Of a stretch of DNA of 62,790 nucleotides, positions 8,071 to 17,261 are shown one piece after another (positions within the stretch are counted from its first letter, which is position 1; each line of letters starts with the position of its first letter). Source of the DNA: an uncultured Lachnospiraceae bacterium (lineage in GTDB: Bacteria; Bacillota; Clostridia; Lachnospirales; Lachnospiraceae); contig CALWLM010000120.1 of the NCBI GenBank assembly GCA_944381515.1, positions 1 through 62,790 of the forward strand, given 5' to 3'. Below the pieces are notes generated by a model. The model ran no database searches. It saw only the letters and a program-made list of their open reading frames with translations, and was not told the origin of the DNA. Position numbers and translations under genes: made by a program.

Positions 8071-8846
8071 AAAAAGGCTGTCATCACTTCATTCTTTCCC
8101 GCTGCCTTCTTGGCTCTCTCCCTATACTCTTCCATGTCGCCGCTGCGGCCGATCTTGGCTGCGATGCGCGCCTGCAGGGCATAACAGTGCATCAGCTCCC
8201 GCTTATTCATATTGCGCACATCCACTTTGGAAATCCGATTCCATGCCTCCATGCCGCTGCCTCTGTAAAAACTGCAGGCGGCGGCCACCACGTCCCAATT
8301 ATAAAAATAGGCTCCCTTCATATGCTTGCCCTTGGAGCTGGTGCGGCTGCGCAGACCGGTCAGCTGCTTGTGAGCCGTCTCCATCTTTTCTCCGTCTCCC
8401 AGCTCGCCATACATAATCATCTGACTGTGCCGGGCAACAATAGCCACATCATAATTGCGCAGCTTCTCATAGCTAAGGCCTTCTATGTAAGTTTTCAGCC
8501 TGTCGTAATCCCGCAGGTCCACATATGCAAGCATGCGCATAATGTCCAAAGAAGAATCAAAGGTCTTCAAAAGATCCGCTTTCTTCACGCGATCCGCCAG
8601 ATTCAGAGCTTTCTGGGGATCTCCCATAAAAACCAGGTTCTTCGTCGCCTGGTCAAAATTGAAGCGCAGATATTCATACAAGAGAGCTCCCCCGCCAAAG
8701 AACACACCCACAACAATAAACACCAGACGCGTACCCGTATCCGCCGCCGTCACTGCTGAATAGACGATATAGGCAAAAAACACAACATAGACAACTACAT
8801 TCAAAATTACCTTCAGCTGATAGGAAATCTGGTATCTTTTCTTCAT
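8049..8846 (-). CDS. Two-TM membrane protein with helical-repeat cytosolic domain
   Basis: Unrecognised family, 265 aa. Two hydrophobic helices lie at about residues 11-31 and 39-61, joined by a short TAADTGTR loop. The rest is a 200-residue soluble, mostly helical region in which pairs of helices (MRMLAYVDLRDYDRLKTYIEGL; HCYALQARIAAKIGRSGDMEEYRERAKKAAG) resemble TPR-like repeats. The positive residues at the N-terminus and after helix 2 place the large domain in the cytosol. It lies directly upstream of the dehalogenase-like gene on the same strand with only the tandem repeat between, so the two may be cotranscribed; a membrane dock for that protein is speculation. The stop codon is part of the repeat. 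Confidence 0.75.
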   Translation of the reverse strand: MKKRYQISYQLKVILNVVVYVVFFAYIVYSAVTAADTGTRLVFIVVGVFFGGGALLYEYLRFNFDQATKNLVFMGDPQKALNLADRVKKADLLKTFDSSLDIMRMLAYVDLRDYDRLKTYIEGLSYEKLRNYDVAIVARHSQMIMYGELGDGEKMETAHKQLTGLRSRTSSKGKHMKGAYFYNWDVVAAACSFYRGSGMEAWNRISKVDVRNMNKRELMHCYALQARIAAKIGRSGDMEEYRERAKKAAGKNEVMTAFLDSLQMG

Positions 8847-9138
8847 GGGAATTCCTCTCTGACTTTCTCATTTTTAAGCTAGTTTTTCAAAAAAGTTGCC
8901 GGGGATTATGATAAAAAATTCATATAATGATTATAAATTAATTAAAATGAGAAGTCAACCCATGCCCTCTCGTTGACAATACTTTTGTTCCATGATATCA
9001 TCAAATTAATGATATCTGAGCTGTCCTCCCCATCTCCTACACCTTTTTGGGGGGCAGTAAGGCAAGGCAATACAAGCAGGCAGAAAGAACGGCAGCCCTT
9101 TCATCAAAGGGCGCAGCCGCCGGAAAGGACTTTTGCAG

Positions 9139-9531
9139 ATGAGCAAGGATTCCGCAACCAAAGACACACAAAGAGAACAGACCAGGAAAAATAACGCTGC
9201 CGCCGAGGACTCCAAGGCCGCAGGCGCCGCCTCCCAGGAGGAAAAGGGCGAGCACCAGTACACGGAGGAGGAAATCAAGCAGATGTCCTACTGGCAGCTG
9301 TGGGGACTGCGCCGCAAGGCGGGTATGCTTTACTATGTGCTGACCACCACAGTGTATGCCTTTCTGATATATCTTTTCCTCAAAGTGTGTTACATTTTCT
9401 ACACGAAAAAGTTCTCCGGCTTCAGCGTTGACTGGTGGGCCGTCGTAATCTGCATTGCCATCGGCCTGATTTACTGGTATGCCCATGAGCTTTTTTATCG
9501 GAAGCACAATCCGGACGCAGACAAAAAATAA
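9139..9531 (+). CDS. Small two-TM protein, unknown function
   Basis: A 130-aa protein with a charged, low-complexity N-terminus (Lys/Glu/Ala rich, residues 1-45), an amphipathic EEIKQMSYWQLWGLRRKAG segment, then two hydrophobic helices (about 67-87 and 96-116) and a charged tail. The family is not recognised. AAAGGA lies 9 nt before the ATG at 9139; an in-frame TTG six bases upstream is less well placed. The class II aldolase gene follows after 59 nt, so the two could share a transcript. Confidence 0.65.
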   Translation: MSKDSATKDTQREQTRKNNAAAEDSKAAGAASQEEKGEHQYTEEEIKQMSYWQLWGLRRKAGMLYYVLTTTVYAFLIYLFLKVCYIFYTKKFSGFSVDWWAVVICIAIGLIYWYAHELFYRKHNPDADKK

Positions 9532-9590
9532 CTGCCCGCGGCTGCACGGCCGCAGGACAGCAACTGTCAGGAACGGAGGTTATTATTGCC

Positions 9591-10232
9591 ATGTTTGAAA
9601 AAGAGAAAAAAGAGATGCTTGAGTGCGCCCTGCAGATGAAGGAATATCAGCTGATCTCCCTCACCGGGGGCAATGTCAGTATGCGTATGCCGGACGGCCT
9701 GTTCCTTGTGACTCCCTCCGGCATGTATTATGAAAAGATGGTTCCCGATGATATTGTCGTTATCGACGGCAAAGGCAATGTGGTGGAGGGCTGCCGCAAG
9801 CCTTCCTCTGATACGCCGGCTCTTTTGTATATGTTTGAACATATGCCTCAGATCAACGCCATCATACACACCCATCAGCCCTATGCCACAGCCATCGGCA
9901 TGACCAACGACCGTCTGCCGGCCTGCATGGTTACCATTATCGACGCCTGCCGCGCCGAAGTGCAGGTGGCTCCTTGGACTCCCTCCTCGGATATCGGCAT
10001 GGGAATTCTGGCCACCCAATACGCCGGAGATTCTCTGGCCGTCATCATGAAGCACCACGGAGTTATCACCTACGGGGACTCCCTGGAGCAGGCTCTTTTT
10101 GCCGCCGTATATCTGGAGGAGGCATCCAAAACCTATGTGATGGCCCGCGTTATGGGACCTGTGCCGGAGCTCTCCCCCGAGGATATTGCCCACGAAGCCG
10201 CCGGCTGGGCCACCTACGGCCAGGATAAATAG
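9591..10232 (+). CDS. Class II aldolase/adducin-family sugar-phosphate enzyme
   Basis: Zinc-dependent aldolase or epimerase of 213 aa. The fold is shown by LTGGNVSMR near the N-terminus, VTPSGMYYEKM, the metal pair HTHQPYA and a third His in MKHHGVITYG. The position that is Glu in fuculose-phosphate aldolases (PSSE) is Asp here (RKPSSDTPA), as in ribulose-phosphate 4-epimerases, but the overall length and the absence of the epimerase tail argue against UlaF itself. A GAACGGAGG site precedes the ATG. The HAD phosphatase starts 15 nt after its stop, so both are probably one operon. The substrate could be a pentose or hexulose phosphate and cannot be named from sequence. Confidence 0.85.
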   Translation: MFEKEKKEMLECALQMKEYQLISLTGGNVSMRMPDGLFLVTPSGMYYEKMVPDDIVVIDGKGNVVEGCRKPSSDTPALLYMFEHMPQINAIIHTHQPYATAIGMTNDRLPACMVTIIDACRAEVQVAPWTPSSDIGMGILATQYAGDSLAVIMKHHGVITYGDSLEQALFAAVYLEEASKTYVMARVMGPVPELSPEDIAHEAAGWATYGQDK

Positions 10233-10247
10233 AACGGGGGGTGCTTT

Positions 10248-11075
10248 ATGGGCGAATCGATTCAATGCGTCATCACTGATCTGGACTATACGCTGCTCAA
10301 TTCACAGCGCGAGATACATCCCGATGATCTGGCCGCTCTCTGCCGCCTGCGCGAAAGAGGAATCCCTTTTACCTTCGTCACCGGCCGTCACTATATGTTT
10401 GCCCGGAAATTCGTCCGCCTCACCGGTCTGCGTCTCCCTTTTTCCAGCTCCAACGGAGCTCTGATCTGGGACCCGGCCGCGGGAAAAGCACTGAAAATCA
10501 ACACCCTAGACCCGGCGCTCTGCCGCCGGGTAGTTTCTTATGGAATTTCCCTGGGTATTCCCATGTCAGTTCACGCCGTCTCCGGCATCTACGCCACTGC
10601 AGGCAACCCCAGGCTGCAGGTTTTCCGGGACTTCAACAGCCATCTGGATGATCCCGCAGACTATTTTATGCCGGAAATTCTGGAGCCGGACTCCTTCTCC
10701 TATGAGAACGTCTTTAAAATTTCCGCCTACAACCAGGAAGGGCAGGATGTCAAGGTCCTTCTCTCTCCCATTCTGGATCAAACCGGTCTCCAGACCGACT
10801 ATTCCGAAAGCTGTCTGTTAGATATCACCCGCCCCGACTCCACCAAGGCCGACGGCGTCCGCGCTCTGGCTCATTTCATCGGCTTCGATCCGGCCCATGC
10901 CATGGCCTTCGGCGACAACCACAACGACCTCAGCCTCCTGAAAAGCGTCGGTCATCCAATCGCCATGGCCAACGCCGTCCCCGAACTGAAAGCCGTCGCC
11001 GAATTTGTGACCCGTTCCTGCGATGAGGCCGGCGTAAGCTTCGCCCTGCAAAAATTCTGGCCCCACACTACCTGA
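10248..11075 (+). CDS. Cof-type HAD-IIB sugar phosphatase
   Basis: Magnesium-dependent phosphatase of 275 aa with all four HAD motifs: motif I DLDYTLLN (nucleophile Asp, general acid Asp at +2), motif II VTGR, motif III Lys in DSTKADG, and motif IV AFGDNHNDLSLL. The large insert between motifs II and III is the C2-type cap of HAD-IIB proteins. It normally acts on small phosphosugars or flavin/pyridoxal phosphates. GGGGGGTG precedes the ATG. It directly follows the class II aldolase, so they may act on the same sugar phosphate. Confidence 0.9.
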   Translation: MGESIQCVITDLDYTLLNSQREIHPDDLAALCRLRERGIPFTFVTGRHYMFARKFVRLTGLRLPFSSSNGALIWDPAAGKALKINTLDPALCRRVVSYGISLGIPMSVHAVSGIYATAGNPRLQVFRDFNSHLDDPADYFMPEILEPDSFSYENVFKISAYNQEGQDVKVLLSPILDQTGLQTDYSESCLLDITRPDSTKADGVRALAHFIGFDPAHAMAFGDNHNDLSLLKSVGHPIAMANAVPELKAVAEFVTRSCDEAGVSFALQKFWPHTT

Positions 11076-11095
11076 GGCCGCCCGTCGGCGGCCTC
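11074..11095 (+). terminator. Hairpin after the HAD phosphatase
   Basis: GAGGCCGCC / GGCGGCCTC arms with a four-base loop start within the stop codon region. There is no clear T run after it, so termination would be weak. Confidence 0.45.
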
Positions 11096-11129
11096 TCAAT
11101 ATAAATCTGACAACTCTCTTCTCTTTTCT

Positions 11130-11759
11130 TTACCCTTCTTCACCAAACTCCAACGTCACCGCCTGCACCAGCGTCATTCCCTCAAGCCTGGACGGTTCAA
11201 AATAATACTGCAGCGAAACACTGGGCAGACTCGTTCCGTTATCATATGCCAAAAGGGCCACGGGAATCTCTTCATTCAAAGGAATCTCCGTAAAGTCCGA
11301 CAGAAAAGTCCGGCTCGAAACCATAATGTCTTCCCGAGGCGCTGCTGCTTCCGTCTGATAAGCCACCAGCCCCTTTGTATTCAGATACAGCTCCATACTG
11401 TAATCTTCATTTAACCGCATTGCAAATACGCCGGCCAGCGCTTCCTCTCGCCTCTGCTGTTCATCCAGGTAAATACCGCCCTCTCTTATCTCCTCCCAGA
11501 CGCCATCCTCCTGCAGCTGATAAACATGCAGCTTTAGACTGGCCGCCTGGTCAGGCCCACGAAACGAGAAAATCCGAGCTGTGTCGGACAAACCCAGAGA
11601 CTCCAATATATACTCCTCTCTCTCCGTCAATTCAAACGGGGCAATCCCCTCCTGGGAAAGTCCGCCGTCAAAATCAGACGCTGCTTCACATCCAGCAGCA
11701 CTTCCTGCAATCAGCAGCATCGCAGCCAGACACAAAACCACTAATCCTCTGCGCTTCAT
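11130..11759 (-). CDS. Small secreted lipoprotein, unknown function
   Basis: A 209-aa protein with a lipoprotein signal peptide (MKRRG, hydrophobic core, GSAAGC with the lipidated Cys at about residue 24). The mature part is acidic and beta-rich, with ARIFSFRGPDQAASLKLHVYQL and a closing AVTLEFGEEG; no family is recognised. The open frame continues 138 nt further upstream through repeat DNA, but a GGAAGAAGGGGGAGG site directly before the ATG at 11759 and the signal peptide fix the start. It converges with the HAD gene and lies downstream of the repeat region that closes the V-ATPase operon. Confidence 0.75.
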   Translation of the reverse strand: MKRRGLVVLCLAAMLLIAGSAAGCEAASDFDGGLSQEGIAPFELTEREEYILESLGLSDTARIFSFRGPDQAASLKLHVYQLQEDGVWEEIREGGIYLDEQQRREEALAGVFAMRLNEDYSMELYLNTKGLVAYQTEAAAPREDIMVSSRTFLSDFTEIPLNEEIPVALLAYDNGTSLPSVSLQYYFEPSRLEGMTLVQAVTLEFGEEG

Positions 11760-11810
11760 CCATCCTCCCCCTTCCTTCTTCCCTCTACTATTATAACATT
11801 CCCCCGTCCT

Positions 11811-11956
11811 GCGCGGAGCCCCTCTCCGTCGCAGCCATACACGAAACCCTTCGCCATTGTCCACTGCCCTGCGCAGAGCCCCTCGCTGTCGCGCCATACA
11901 CGAAACCCTTCGCCATTGTCCACTGCTCTGCGCGGAGCCCCTCTCCGTCGCCCGCC
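11811..11956. repeat. 60-bp intergenic direct repeat, about 2.4 copies
   Basis: Unit 1 at 11811-11870 and unit 2 at 11871-11929 are nearly identical (GCGCRGAGCCCCTC..., CCATACACGAAACCCTTCGC); a third copy is cut off after about 26 bases. It is non-coding, GC-rich and unlike the flanking genes. Confidence 0.85.
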
Positions 11957-11980
11957 TCCCTGCGGCCGACTTTCCCGCGT

Positions 11981-12116
11981 CTTAGAAACACCTGGCCCCG
12001 GTCTTTCCGCGTTGAAACAAAAAAGAAGCATGTCTGAGCGCGGGCGCAGCCTGCGCGAGTTCTTCTTTTTTGTTTCGCTTTTAGCGGAAGGGCCGGGGCC
12101 AGATAGTGTTTCAAGA
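11981..12116. repeat. Giant imperfect palindrome at the end of the V-ATPase operon
   Basis: The outer arms pair 11981-11991 with 12106-12115, then 11992-12010 with 12084-12102 (CTGGCCCCGG type) and 12014-12028 with 12062-12076 (GAAACAAAAAAGAAG, exact). The apex holds a smaller GCGCAG/CTGCGC palindrome. The element covers the ntpD stop codon. It could terminate the operon, or be a miniature palindromic mobile unit. Confidence 0.8.
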
Positions 12117-12770
12117 CGAGGGAACCGGAGGCCTCTGGGAGGCAGCAATCATATCCTGCACCTTCATCAGCCTCACCTGCGTGCTTCTCTCGTTTTCATC
12201 CAATTTCATTGTAATATACTTTATTTTCTCCTGCGCGTCAGGGATCATCACATGCTCCAGAGCGTTGACGCGGCGGCGGGTCTTCTCGATTTCGGCCGCC
12301 ATCAGCTGACAGGATTTCTCCACCTCGGCCAGCCGCAGCATATCCGGCAAAAGATCGGACAGGGATTTGACCGCCTGGTCCAGATCGCCGGAGGTGAAAG
12401 CGAAACCATAGGAGTAAATATCGCCCTCGTCGGCGCTGCGAAACTTGCAGGCAAAGGCCGGGATGTCCACGCTCATCACATTTTTCGTCCCCACCTCCAG
12501 ATAGACCTCCTGCTTGGGAGCCAGGAGAGCCGTGTTCAATATCTGGTCGGAGGAGACAGCCCTGGCCAGGACGAAGTTTTTGTTGGCGGCGGCCAGCCCC
12601 GCCTCCACCTTCTCCCGCAGAGCCTTATTTTCCCGCACCAGGTCGAGAAACTGGCGCATCAGCTCGTCCCGCTTGTCTTTTAGAAGCTTGTGGCCTCTCG
12701 TAGCCGTGATCAGCTTCTTTTTCTGGCGTGACAGCTCCATCCGGGTGGGATTTACCTGGGTTGATGCCAT
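12111..12770 (-). CDS. ntpD: V-type ATPase subunit D (central rotor)
   Basis: A 219-aa rotor-axle subunit that links the A3B3 head to the membrane ring. The N-terminal [30 protein letters not shown] and the C-terminal [14 protein letters not shown] are the two family hallmarks; both ends form long helices that pair as a coiled coil. It is the last gene of the V-ATPase operon, 15 nt after ntpB, and its stop lies in the large palindrome, so transcription probably ends there. Length and motifs are normal. Confidence 0.95.
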   Translation of the reverse strand: MASTQVNPTRMELSRQKKKLITATRGHKLLKDKRDELMRQFLDLVRENKALREKVEAGLAAANKNFVLARAVSSDQILNTALLAPKQEVYLEVGTKNVMSVDIPAFACKFRSADEGDIYSYGFAFTSGDLDQAVKSLSDLLPDMLRLAEVEKSCQLMAAEIEKTRRRVNALEHVMIPDAQEKIKYITMKLDENERSTQVRLMKVQDMIAASQRPPVPSS

Positions 12771-12785
12771 CTAATCATCCCTCCC

Positions 12786-14156
12786 TTACTTGCCGTAATA
12801 CATATCCAGATACTTATCATCGATACGCTTAAGCTCCGCCCGGGGAAGCATGGACAGAAGCTTCCAGCCGATATTAAGGGTCTCCTCAATATCCCGGTCC
12901 GTATCATAGCCCTGGGACACATACTCCTGCTCAAAAGCGTCGGCAAACTGGGCATAGATCTTATCAATATCGGTCAGAGCCGCTTCTCCCAGCACCACCA
13001 TCAGCTCCTTGGCCTCCTTGCCTCTGGCATAGGCGGCGAACAGCTGGTTTAAGGTATTGGAGTGGTCGGCCCGGGTCTTGCCCTCGCCGATGCCCTTGTC
13101 TTTCAGACGGGAGAGGCTGGGCAGCACATCGATGGGCGGAGTCACGCCCTTGCGATAGAGATCACGGCTCAGGATGATCTGTCCCTCGGTGATATAGCCG
13201 GTCAGATCGGGGATCGGGTGGGTCTTGTCATCCTCAGGCATGGTCAGGATCGGAATCATGGTGATGGAGCCCTTCTTGCCCTTCTGTCTTCCGGCTCTCT
13301 CGTACATGGAGGCCAGGTCTGTGTACATATATCCGGGATAACCGCGCCGTCCCGGCACCTCCTTGCGGGCTGCCGAGATTTCACGCAGGGCGTCAGCATA
13401 GTTGGTAATGTCGGTCAGAATGACCAGTACATGCATATCCTTGTCAAAGGCCAGATACTCGGCGGCCGTCAGGGCCATACGGGGCGTAGAGATACGCTCG
13501 ACAGCCGGGTCGTTGGCCAGATTGACGAACATGACCGTACGGTCGATGGCTCCGGTGTCCTTAAAGCTCTGAACAAAGAAGTTGGACTCTTCAAAGGTAA
13601 TGCCCATGGCGGCAAATACCACCGCGAAGGGCTCCGATGTACCGCGCACCTTGGCCTGGCGGGCAATCTGTGCCGCCAGATTGGCATGGGGCAGACCGCT
13701 GGCCGAGAAAATCGGCAGCTTCTGACCGCGGACCAGGGTGTTCAGACCATCGATGGCCGAGATGCCGGTCTGAATAAACTCCTGGGGATAGCTGCGGGCG
13801 GCCGGATTCATCGGCAGGCCGTTGATATCGCGGCGGGCCTCCGGCAGGATCTCTGGGCCTCCGTCGATGGGACGGCCCAGACCGTCGAAGACGCGGCCCA
13901 GCATATCCTCCGATACGCCCAGCTCCATGGTTCGTCCCAGGAAACGCACCTTGCTGCTCTCCAAGTTGATGCCGGTGGAGCTCTCGAAAAGCTGCACCAT
14001 GGCGGTATCGCCGTTTATCTCCAGCACACGGCAGCGGCGGGTCTCGCCGTTTGCCAGCTCGATTTCGCCCAGCTCGTCGTAGGTGACATTTTCCACGCCC
14101 TTCACCATCATCAGAGGGCCTGCCACTTCCTGTATGGTTCTATATTCCTTAGGCAT
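12786..14156 (-). CDS. ntpB: V-type ATPase subunit B (non-catalytic)
   Basis: A 456-aa regulatory subunit of the A3B3 head. It has the beta-barrel start ([22 protein letters not shown]), [33 protein letters not shown] in place of a Walker A motif (as expected of B subunits), and [38 protein letters not shown]. Only one base separates it from the ntpA stop, indicating tight coupling. Full length with no odd features. Confidence 0.96.
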   Translation of the reverse strand: MPKEYRTIQEVAGPLMMVKGVENVTYDELGEIELANGETRRCRVLEINGDTAMVQLFESSTGINLESSKVRFLGRTMELGVSEDMLGRVFDGLGRPIDGGPEILPEARRDINGLPMNPAARSYPQEFIQTGISAIDGLNTLVRGQKLPIFSASGLPHANLAAQIARQAKVRGTSEPFAVVFAAMGITFEESNFFVQSFKDTGAIDRTVMFVNLANDPAVERISTPRMALTAAEYLAFDKDMHVLVILTDITNYADALREISAARKEVPGRRGYPGYMYTDLASMYERAGRQKGKKGSITMIPILTMPEDDKTHPIPDLTGYITEGQIILSRDLYRKGVTPPIDVLPSLSRLKDKGIGEGKTRADHSNTLNQLFAAYARGKEAKELMVVLGEAALTDIDKIYAQFADAFEQEYVSQGYDTDRDIEETLNIGWKLLSMLPRAELKRIDDKYLDMYYGK

Positions 14157-14157
14157 G

Positions 14158-15927
14158 TTATCTGTCCTCCTTTGACGTCAAATCGGCAAGCTCCGAAACA
14201 AGCTCATCTATTACCTTATCGTAGGCCTCTTCCAGATCCGTGTCGTGAATATATTTGAAGCGGCCGATCTGCTCGCGGACCGCCAGGCTTACCAGCTTGT
14301 TCACGTCGGCTCCCTGATCCAGCGCTTCCTGGCACTTGTCATAGTAGGCCAGCACCAGCTTCATCATCCGGTACTGCTTCTCCAGAGGGGTGTAGGTATC
14401 CACCTCGTGGAAGGAGTTCTGATGCAGGAAGTCCTCGCGGATAGAGCGGGCGGCCTCCAGCTTCAGCCGGTCCGGAGCGGACAGGGCGTCCATACCTACT
14501 AACTGCACAATCTCCTGTAACTCCGCCTCATCCTGCAAAAGACGCATCATCCGGCTGCGGCAGTTCATCCAGTCCTCATGGACATGGCTGTCAAACCAGC
14601 TTCCCATGCTGTCCACATACAGGGAATAGCTGGTCAGCCAGTTGATGGCCGGGAAATGTCTCTGATAGGCCAGAGAGGAATCCAGCCCCCAGAACACTTT
14701 GACGATACGCAGGGTAGCCTGGGATACAGGCTCGGAAATATCGCCGCCGGGAGGGGAAACGGCTCCGATAACGGACAGGGCGCCCTCCCGGCTCTCATGG
14801 CCCAGGGAGACCACGCGGCCGGCCCGCTCATAGAACTGAGCCAGACGGCTTCCCAGGTAGGCAGGATAACCCTCCTCGCCGGGCATCTCCTGGAGACGGC
14901 CGCTCATCTCGCGCAGGGCCTCGGCCCAGCGGGAGGTGGAATCGGCCATCAGGGCTACCGAATAGCCCATGTCGCGGAAATATTCGGCGATGGTAATACC
15001 GGTATAAATCGAAGCCTCACGGGCCGCCACCGGCATATCGGAGGTATTGGCAATCAGTACCGTCCGCTCCATCAGAGAATAGCCGCTCTTGGGGTCCTTA
15101 AGCTCCGGGAATTCGTTGAGCACGTCGGTCATCTCGTTGCCGCGCTCTCCGCAGCCGATATAGACCACGATATCCGCCTCGGCCCACTTGGCCAGCTGAT
15201 GCTGAATCACGGTCTTGCCGGAGCCGAAGGGACCGGGTACGGCCGCCACGCCGCCCTTTGCAATGGGGAACATGGCATCGATAACTCTCTGACCGGTGAC
15301 CAGAGGCATATCCGGAGGCAGCTTTTCCTTGTAGGGGCGGCCGGAACGCACCGGCCACTTCTGCATCAGGGTGAGCTTTCTCTCCCCGCTGTCTGTCTGC
15401 AGGACGGCCACCGTATCCTCCACGGTGTAATCTCCCTCGCTTACGGAGAGAACCTTTCCCTTTACGCCGGGAGGCACCATGATCTTATGGGAGACAATAT
15501 GGGTCTCCTGCACCGTACCGATCACATCGCCGCCCTCTACCTCATCTCCGGCCTCCACTGCCGGAACAAAATGCCAGACATTCTCTCTCTTTAAAGAAGG
15601 CACTTCCACGCCCCGCTTCAGGAGATTGCTGCCGGTGGCCTTCATAATATCGTCCAGGGGTCTCTGAATGCCGTCGTAGATGCTGCCGATCAGACCCGGC
15701 CCCAGCTCCACCGACAGCGGCATACCGGTGGATTCCACCGGCTCGCCGGGTCCCAGTCCTGCCGTCTCCTCATATACCTGAATGGACGCCTGGTCGCCGT
15801 GCATCTCGATGATTTCGCCGATGAGGCGTTCTCCGGCTACGCGCACCACATCGTACATGTTGGCGTCCCGCATCCCCTCGGCGATGACCAGAGGTCCCGC
15901 TACTTTTTTGATAATGCCTTTGCTCAT
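14158..15927 (-). CDS. ntpA: V-type ATPase catalytic subunit A
   Basis: A 589-aa catalytic subunit that hydrolyses or synthesises ATP. The Walker A motif GPFGSGKT is at residues 232-239, followed by [12 protein letters not shown], the Walker B region [24 protein letters not shown] and [22 protein letters not shown]. The A-type non-homologous insert lies at about 115-190 ([18 protein letters not shown]). It is followed immediately by ntpB and preceded by ntpF after 22 nt. Confidence 0.97.
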   Translation of the reverse strand: MSKGIIKKVAGPLVIAEGMRDANMYDVVRVAGERLIGEIIEMHGDQASIQVYEETAGLGPGEPVESTGMPLSVELGPGLIGSIYDGIQRPLDDIMKATGSNLLKRGVEVPSLKRENVWHFVPAVEAGDEVEGGDVIGTVQETHIVSHKIMVPPGVKGKVLSVSEGDYTVEDTVAVLQTDSGERKLTLMQKWPVRSGRPYKEKLPPDMPLVTGQRVIDAMFPIAKGGVAAVPGPFGSGKTVIQHQLAKWAEADIVVYIGCGERGNEMTDVLNEFPELKDPKSGYSLMERTVLIANTSDMPVAAREASIYTGITIAEYFRDMGYSVALMADSTSRWAEALREMSGRLQEMPGEEGYPAYLGSRLAQFYERAGRVVSLGHESREGALSVIGAVSPPGGDISEPVSQATLRIVKVFWGLDSSLAYQRHFPAINWLTSYSLYVDSMGSWFDSHVHEDWMNCRSRMMRLLQDEAELQEIVQLVGMDALSAPDRLKLEAARSIREDFLHQNSFHEVDTYTPLEKQYRMMKLVLAYYDKCQEALDQGADVNKLVSLAVREQIGRFKYIHDTDLEEAYDKVIDELVSELADLTSKEDR

Positions 15928-15949
15928 TTTAGTCCATCACCGCCTTTCT

Positions 15950-16270
15950 CTATTCTGTTCCGAATATAATATCCGAGCCCACCGCTCGCTCCACGGATTT
16001 CTTTACCTGGGCGATGCCCGCCCCGGTATTGCCCGCCACACCGGGTATCAGAATCACCGCGGGAATCTGTTTTTCCCGGTAAAGATCAATCGCATCCGGT
16101 ATCTGGGCGGCCAAAGCCTCCGTGATATAGATCACCGCATATCCGCCGTCGGACAGCTCCTTGAGCTTTTGCGCCCCTTCGCCGGCCTCTGTCACCGGCA
16201 CGGTGTGAAAGCCCACGGCGGCAAAGCCGTAAATACTGTCGTAATCACCTATAACCGCTACTTTATACAT
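15950..16270 (-). CDS. ntpG: V-type ATPase subunit F (rotor tip)
   Basis: A 106-aa Rossmann-like subunit that binds the D rotor (called F in archaea, NtpG in Enterococcus). The N-terminal MYKVAVIGDYDSIYGFAAVGF, the central YAVIYITEALA and PAVILIPGV match the family. It overlaps the end of the subunit C gene by 8 nt. Confidence 0.92.
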   Translation of the reverse strand: MYKVAVIGDYDSIYGFAAVGFHTVPVTEAGEGAQKLKELSDGGYAVIYITEALAAQIPDAIDLYREKQIPAVILIPGVAGNTGAGIAQVKKSVERAVGSDIIFGTE

Positions 16271-17237
16271 ACATCTCCCTCAGCCTTTCCCGGATAATCT
16301 CATCGGGAAGGCCGCTCTGCTTTCCCGACAGCACCATGCGGACGCACTTGATCTCGTTTTTCCTGGCCAGAATATAGGCCGCCAGCGGCCCGGCCGTAAA
16401 GGGATTAACCTTCTGGGGCTTTATATGCTCGATGATCAGATTGTCGCACCACCGCTCAAAGGCAGTAAAGGATTCCTTAAGCGCCGCGGCAGCAGGCGCA
16501 TAATCCGTATTCATCAGATACTCGGCCACGCTGTCTCCGCCTGCAAGAGCCGCCCGCGCAAGGGCCGCCAGATCCAGCTCCTCCACCGGAACCAGAGCTC
16601 TTTCGACAAAATCCAACGGCTTGCCCAGCTGACCGCAGCGCACCGCGATCTTGATATCGGCGGCCACCACCGTCAGCACGGCGTACTCCCGGATCACCTC
16701 GTTTTCCGCCTTTTTCCCCGCCTGGTACATGGCCGTGAGCCCGGCCCGATCCAGTATAATATCGCACAGCTGGCCGTCGCCGGTGTGCAAAAGCACATTC
16801 CTGGCTTCCTCGCCGGCGCGGGCCATCTCAGGAGGCAGAGCGGAAAAATCCTTCTGCTGCGCTGCCTGACGCATTTTCTCCGGATCAATGGTGCCTCCGT
16901 CCACAAACACACGGGAGGCGTCTACCTTTGCCCCGGTACAGGCAAGCTTCACGGCCGCCTTCAGATTGTGATAGTCGTCGGTGATCCGAAAAACGTCGAA
17001 AACCGACATGTCCTTCACCATTTCGCCGATCAGACTCCAGGTCTTCTTCGTCTCCGCCGCCAGCATATTGTCCGCCGTCAGCTCCTCATCAGGATTGCCC
17101 CAGCCCCGGTCTGCCAAAAGCCGCAGAGCCTCGTCGCAGGATCTGGCAGCCAGCAGCTGCTCCATGGCGGCGTTTCCCAGAAGCGACATCTCCTTTGCCC
17201 GGATTCGTGCCACCGCATAGGTATAATCTTTGCTCAT
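16263..17237 (-). CDS. ntpC: V-type ATPase subunit C (AC39-type)
   Basis: A 324-aa all-helical funnel subunit joining the D-F rotor to the K ring. It starts with YTYAVARIRAKEMSLL and has DYHNLKAAVKLACTGA and the C-terminal PFTAGPLAAYILARKNEIKCVRMVLSGK, all typical of the family. It lies 24 nt after ntpE and overlaps ntpF. Confidence 0.93.
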   Translation of the reverse strand: MSKDYTYAVARIRAKEMSLLGNAAMEQLLAARSCDEALRLLADRGWGNPDEELTADNMLAAETKKTWSLIGEMVKDMSVFDVFRITDDYHNLKAAVKLACTGAKVDASRVFVDGGTIDPEKMRQAAQQKDFSALPPEMARAGEEARNVLLHTGDGQLCDIILDRAGLTAMYQAGKKAENEVIREYAVLTVVAADIKIAVRCGQLGKPLDFVERALVPVEELDLAALARAALAGGDSVAEYLMNTDYAPAAAALKESFTAFERWCDNLIIEHIKPQKVNPFTAGPLAAYILARKNEIKCVRMVLSGKQSGLPDEIIRERLREMYV

Positions 17238-17261
17238 GGATCTCCTCCTTTCTGGGGTCCG

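Noticed and set aside
9591-10232. UlaF (L-ribulose-5-phosphate 4-epimerase) completing the ascorbate pathway
   Set aside because: Too short, it lacks the epimerase tail and is 3 kb from ulaG with unrelated genes between; only the Asp position is shared.
11760-11897. 46-residue N-terminal extension of the small lipoprotein
   Set aside because: It lies in the 60-bp repeats and would place residues before a normal signal peptide; a strong ribosome binding site stands at the internal ATG.
11375-12037. Plus-strand open frame through the repeat region
   Set aside because: Encodes repeated Pro/Ala-rich residues produced by the direct repeats; no start signal.
13062-14258. Plus-strand open frame over ntpB
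   Set aside because: Shadow of a highly conserved gene; composition rich in His and Gly, no motif.
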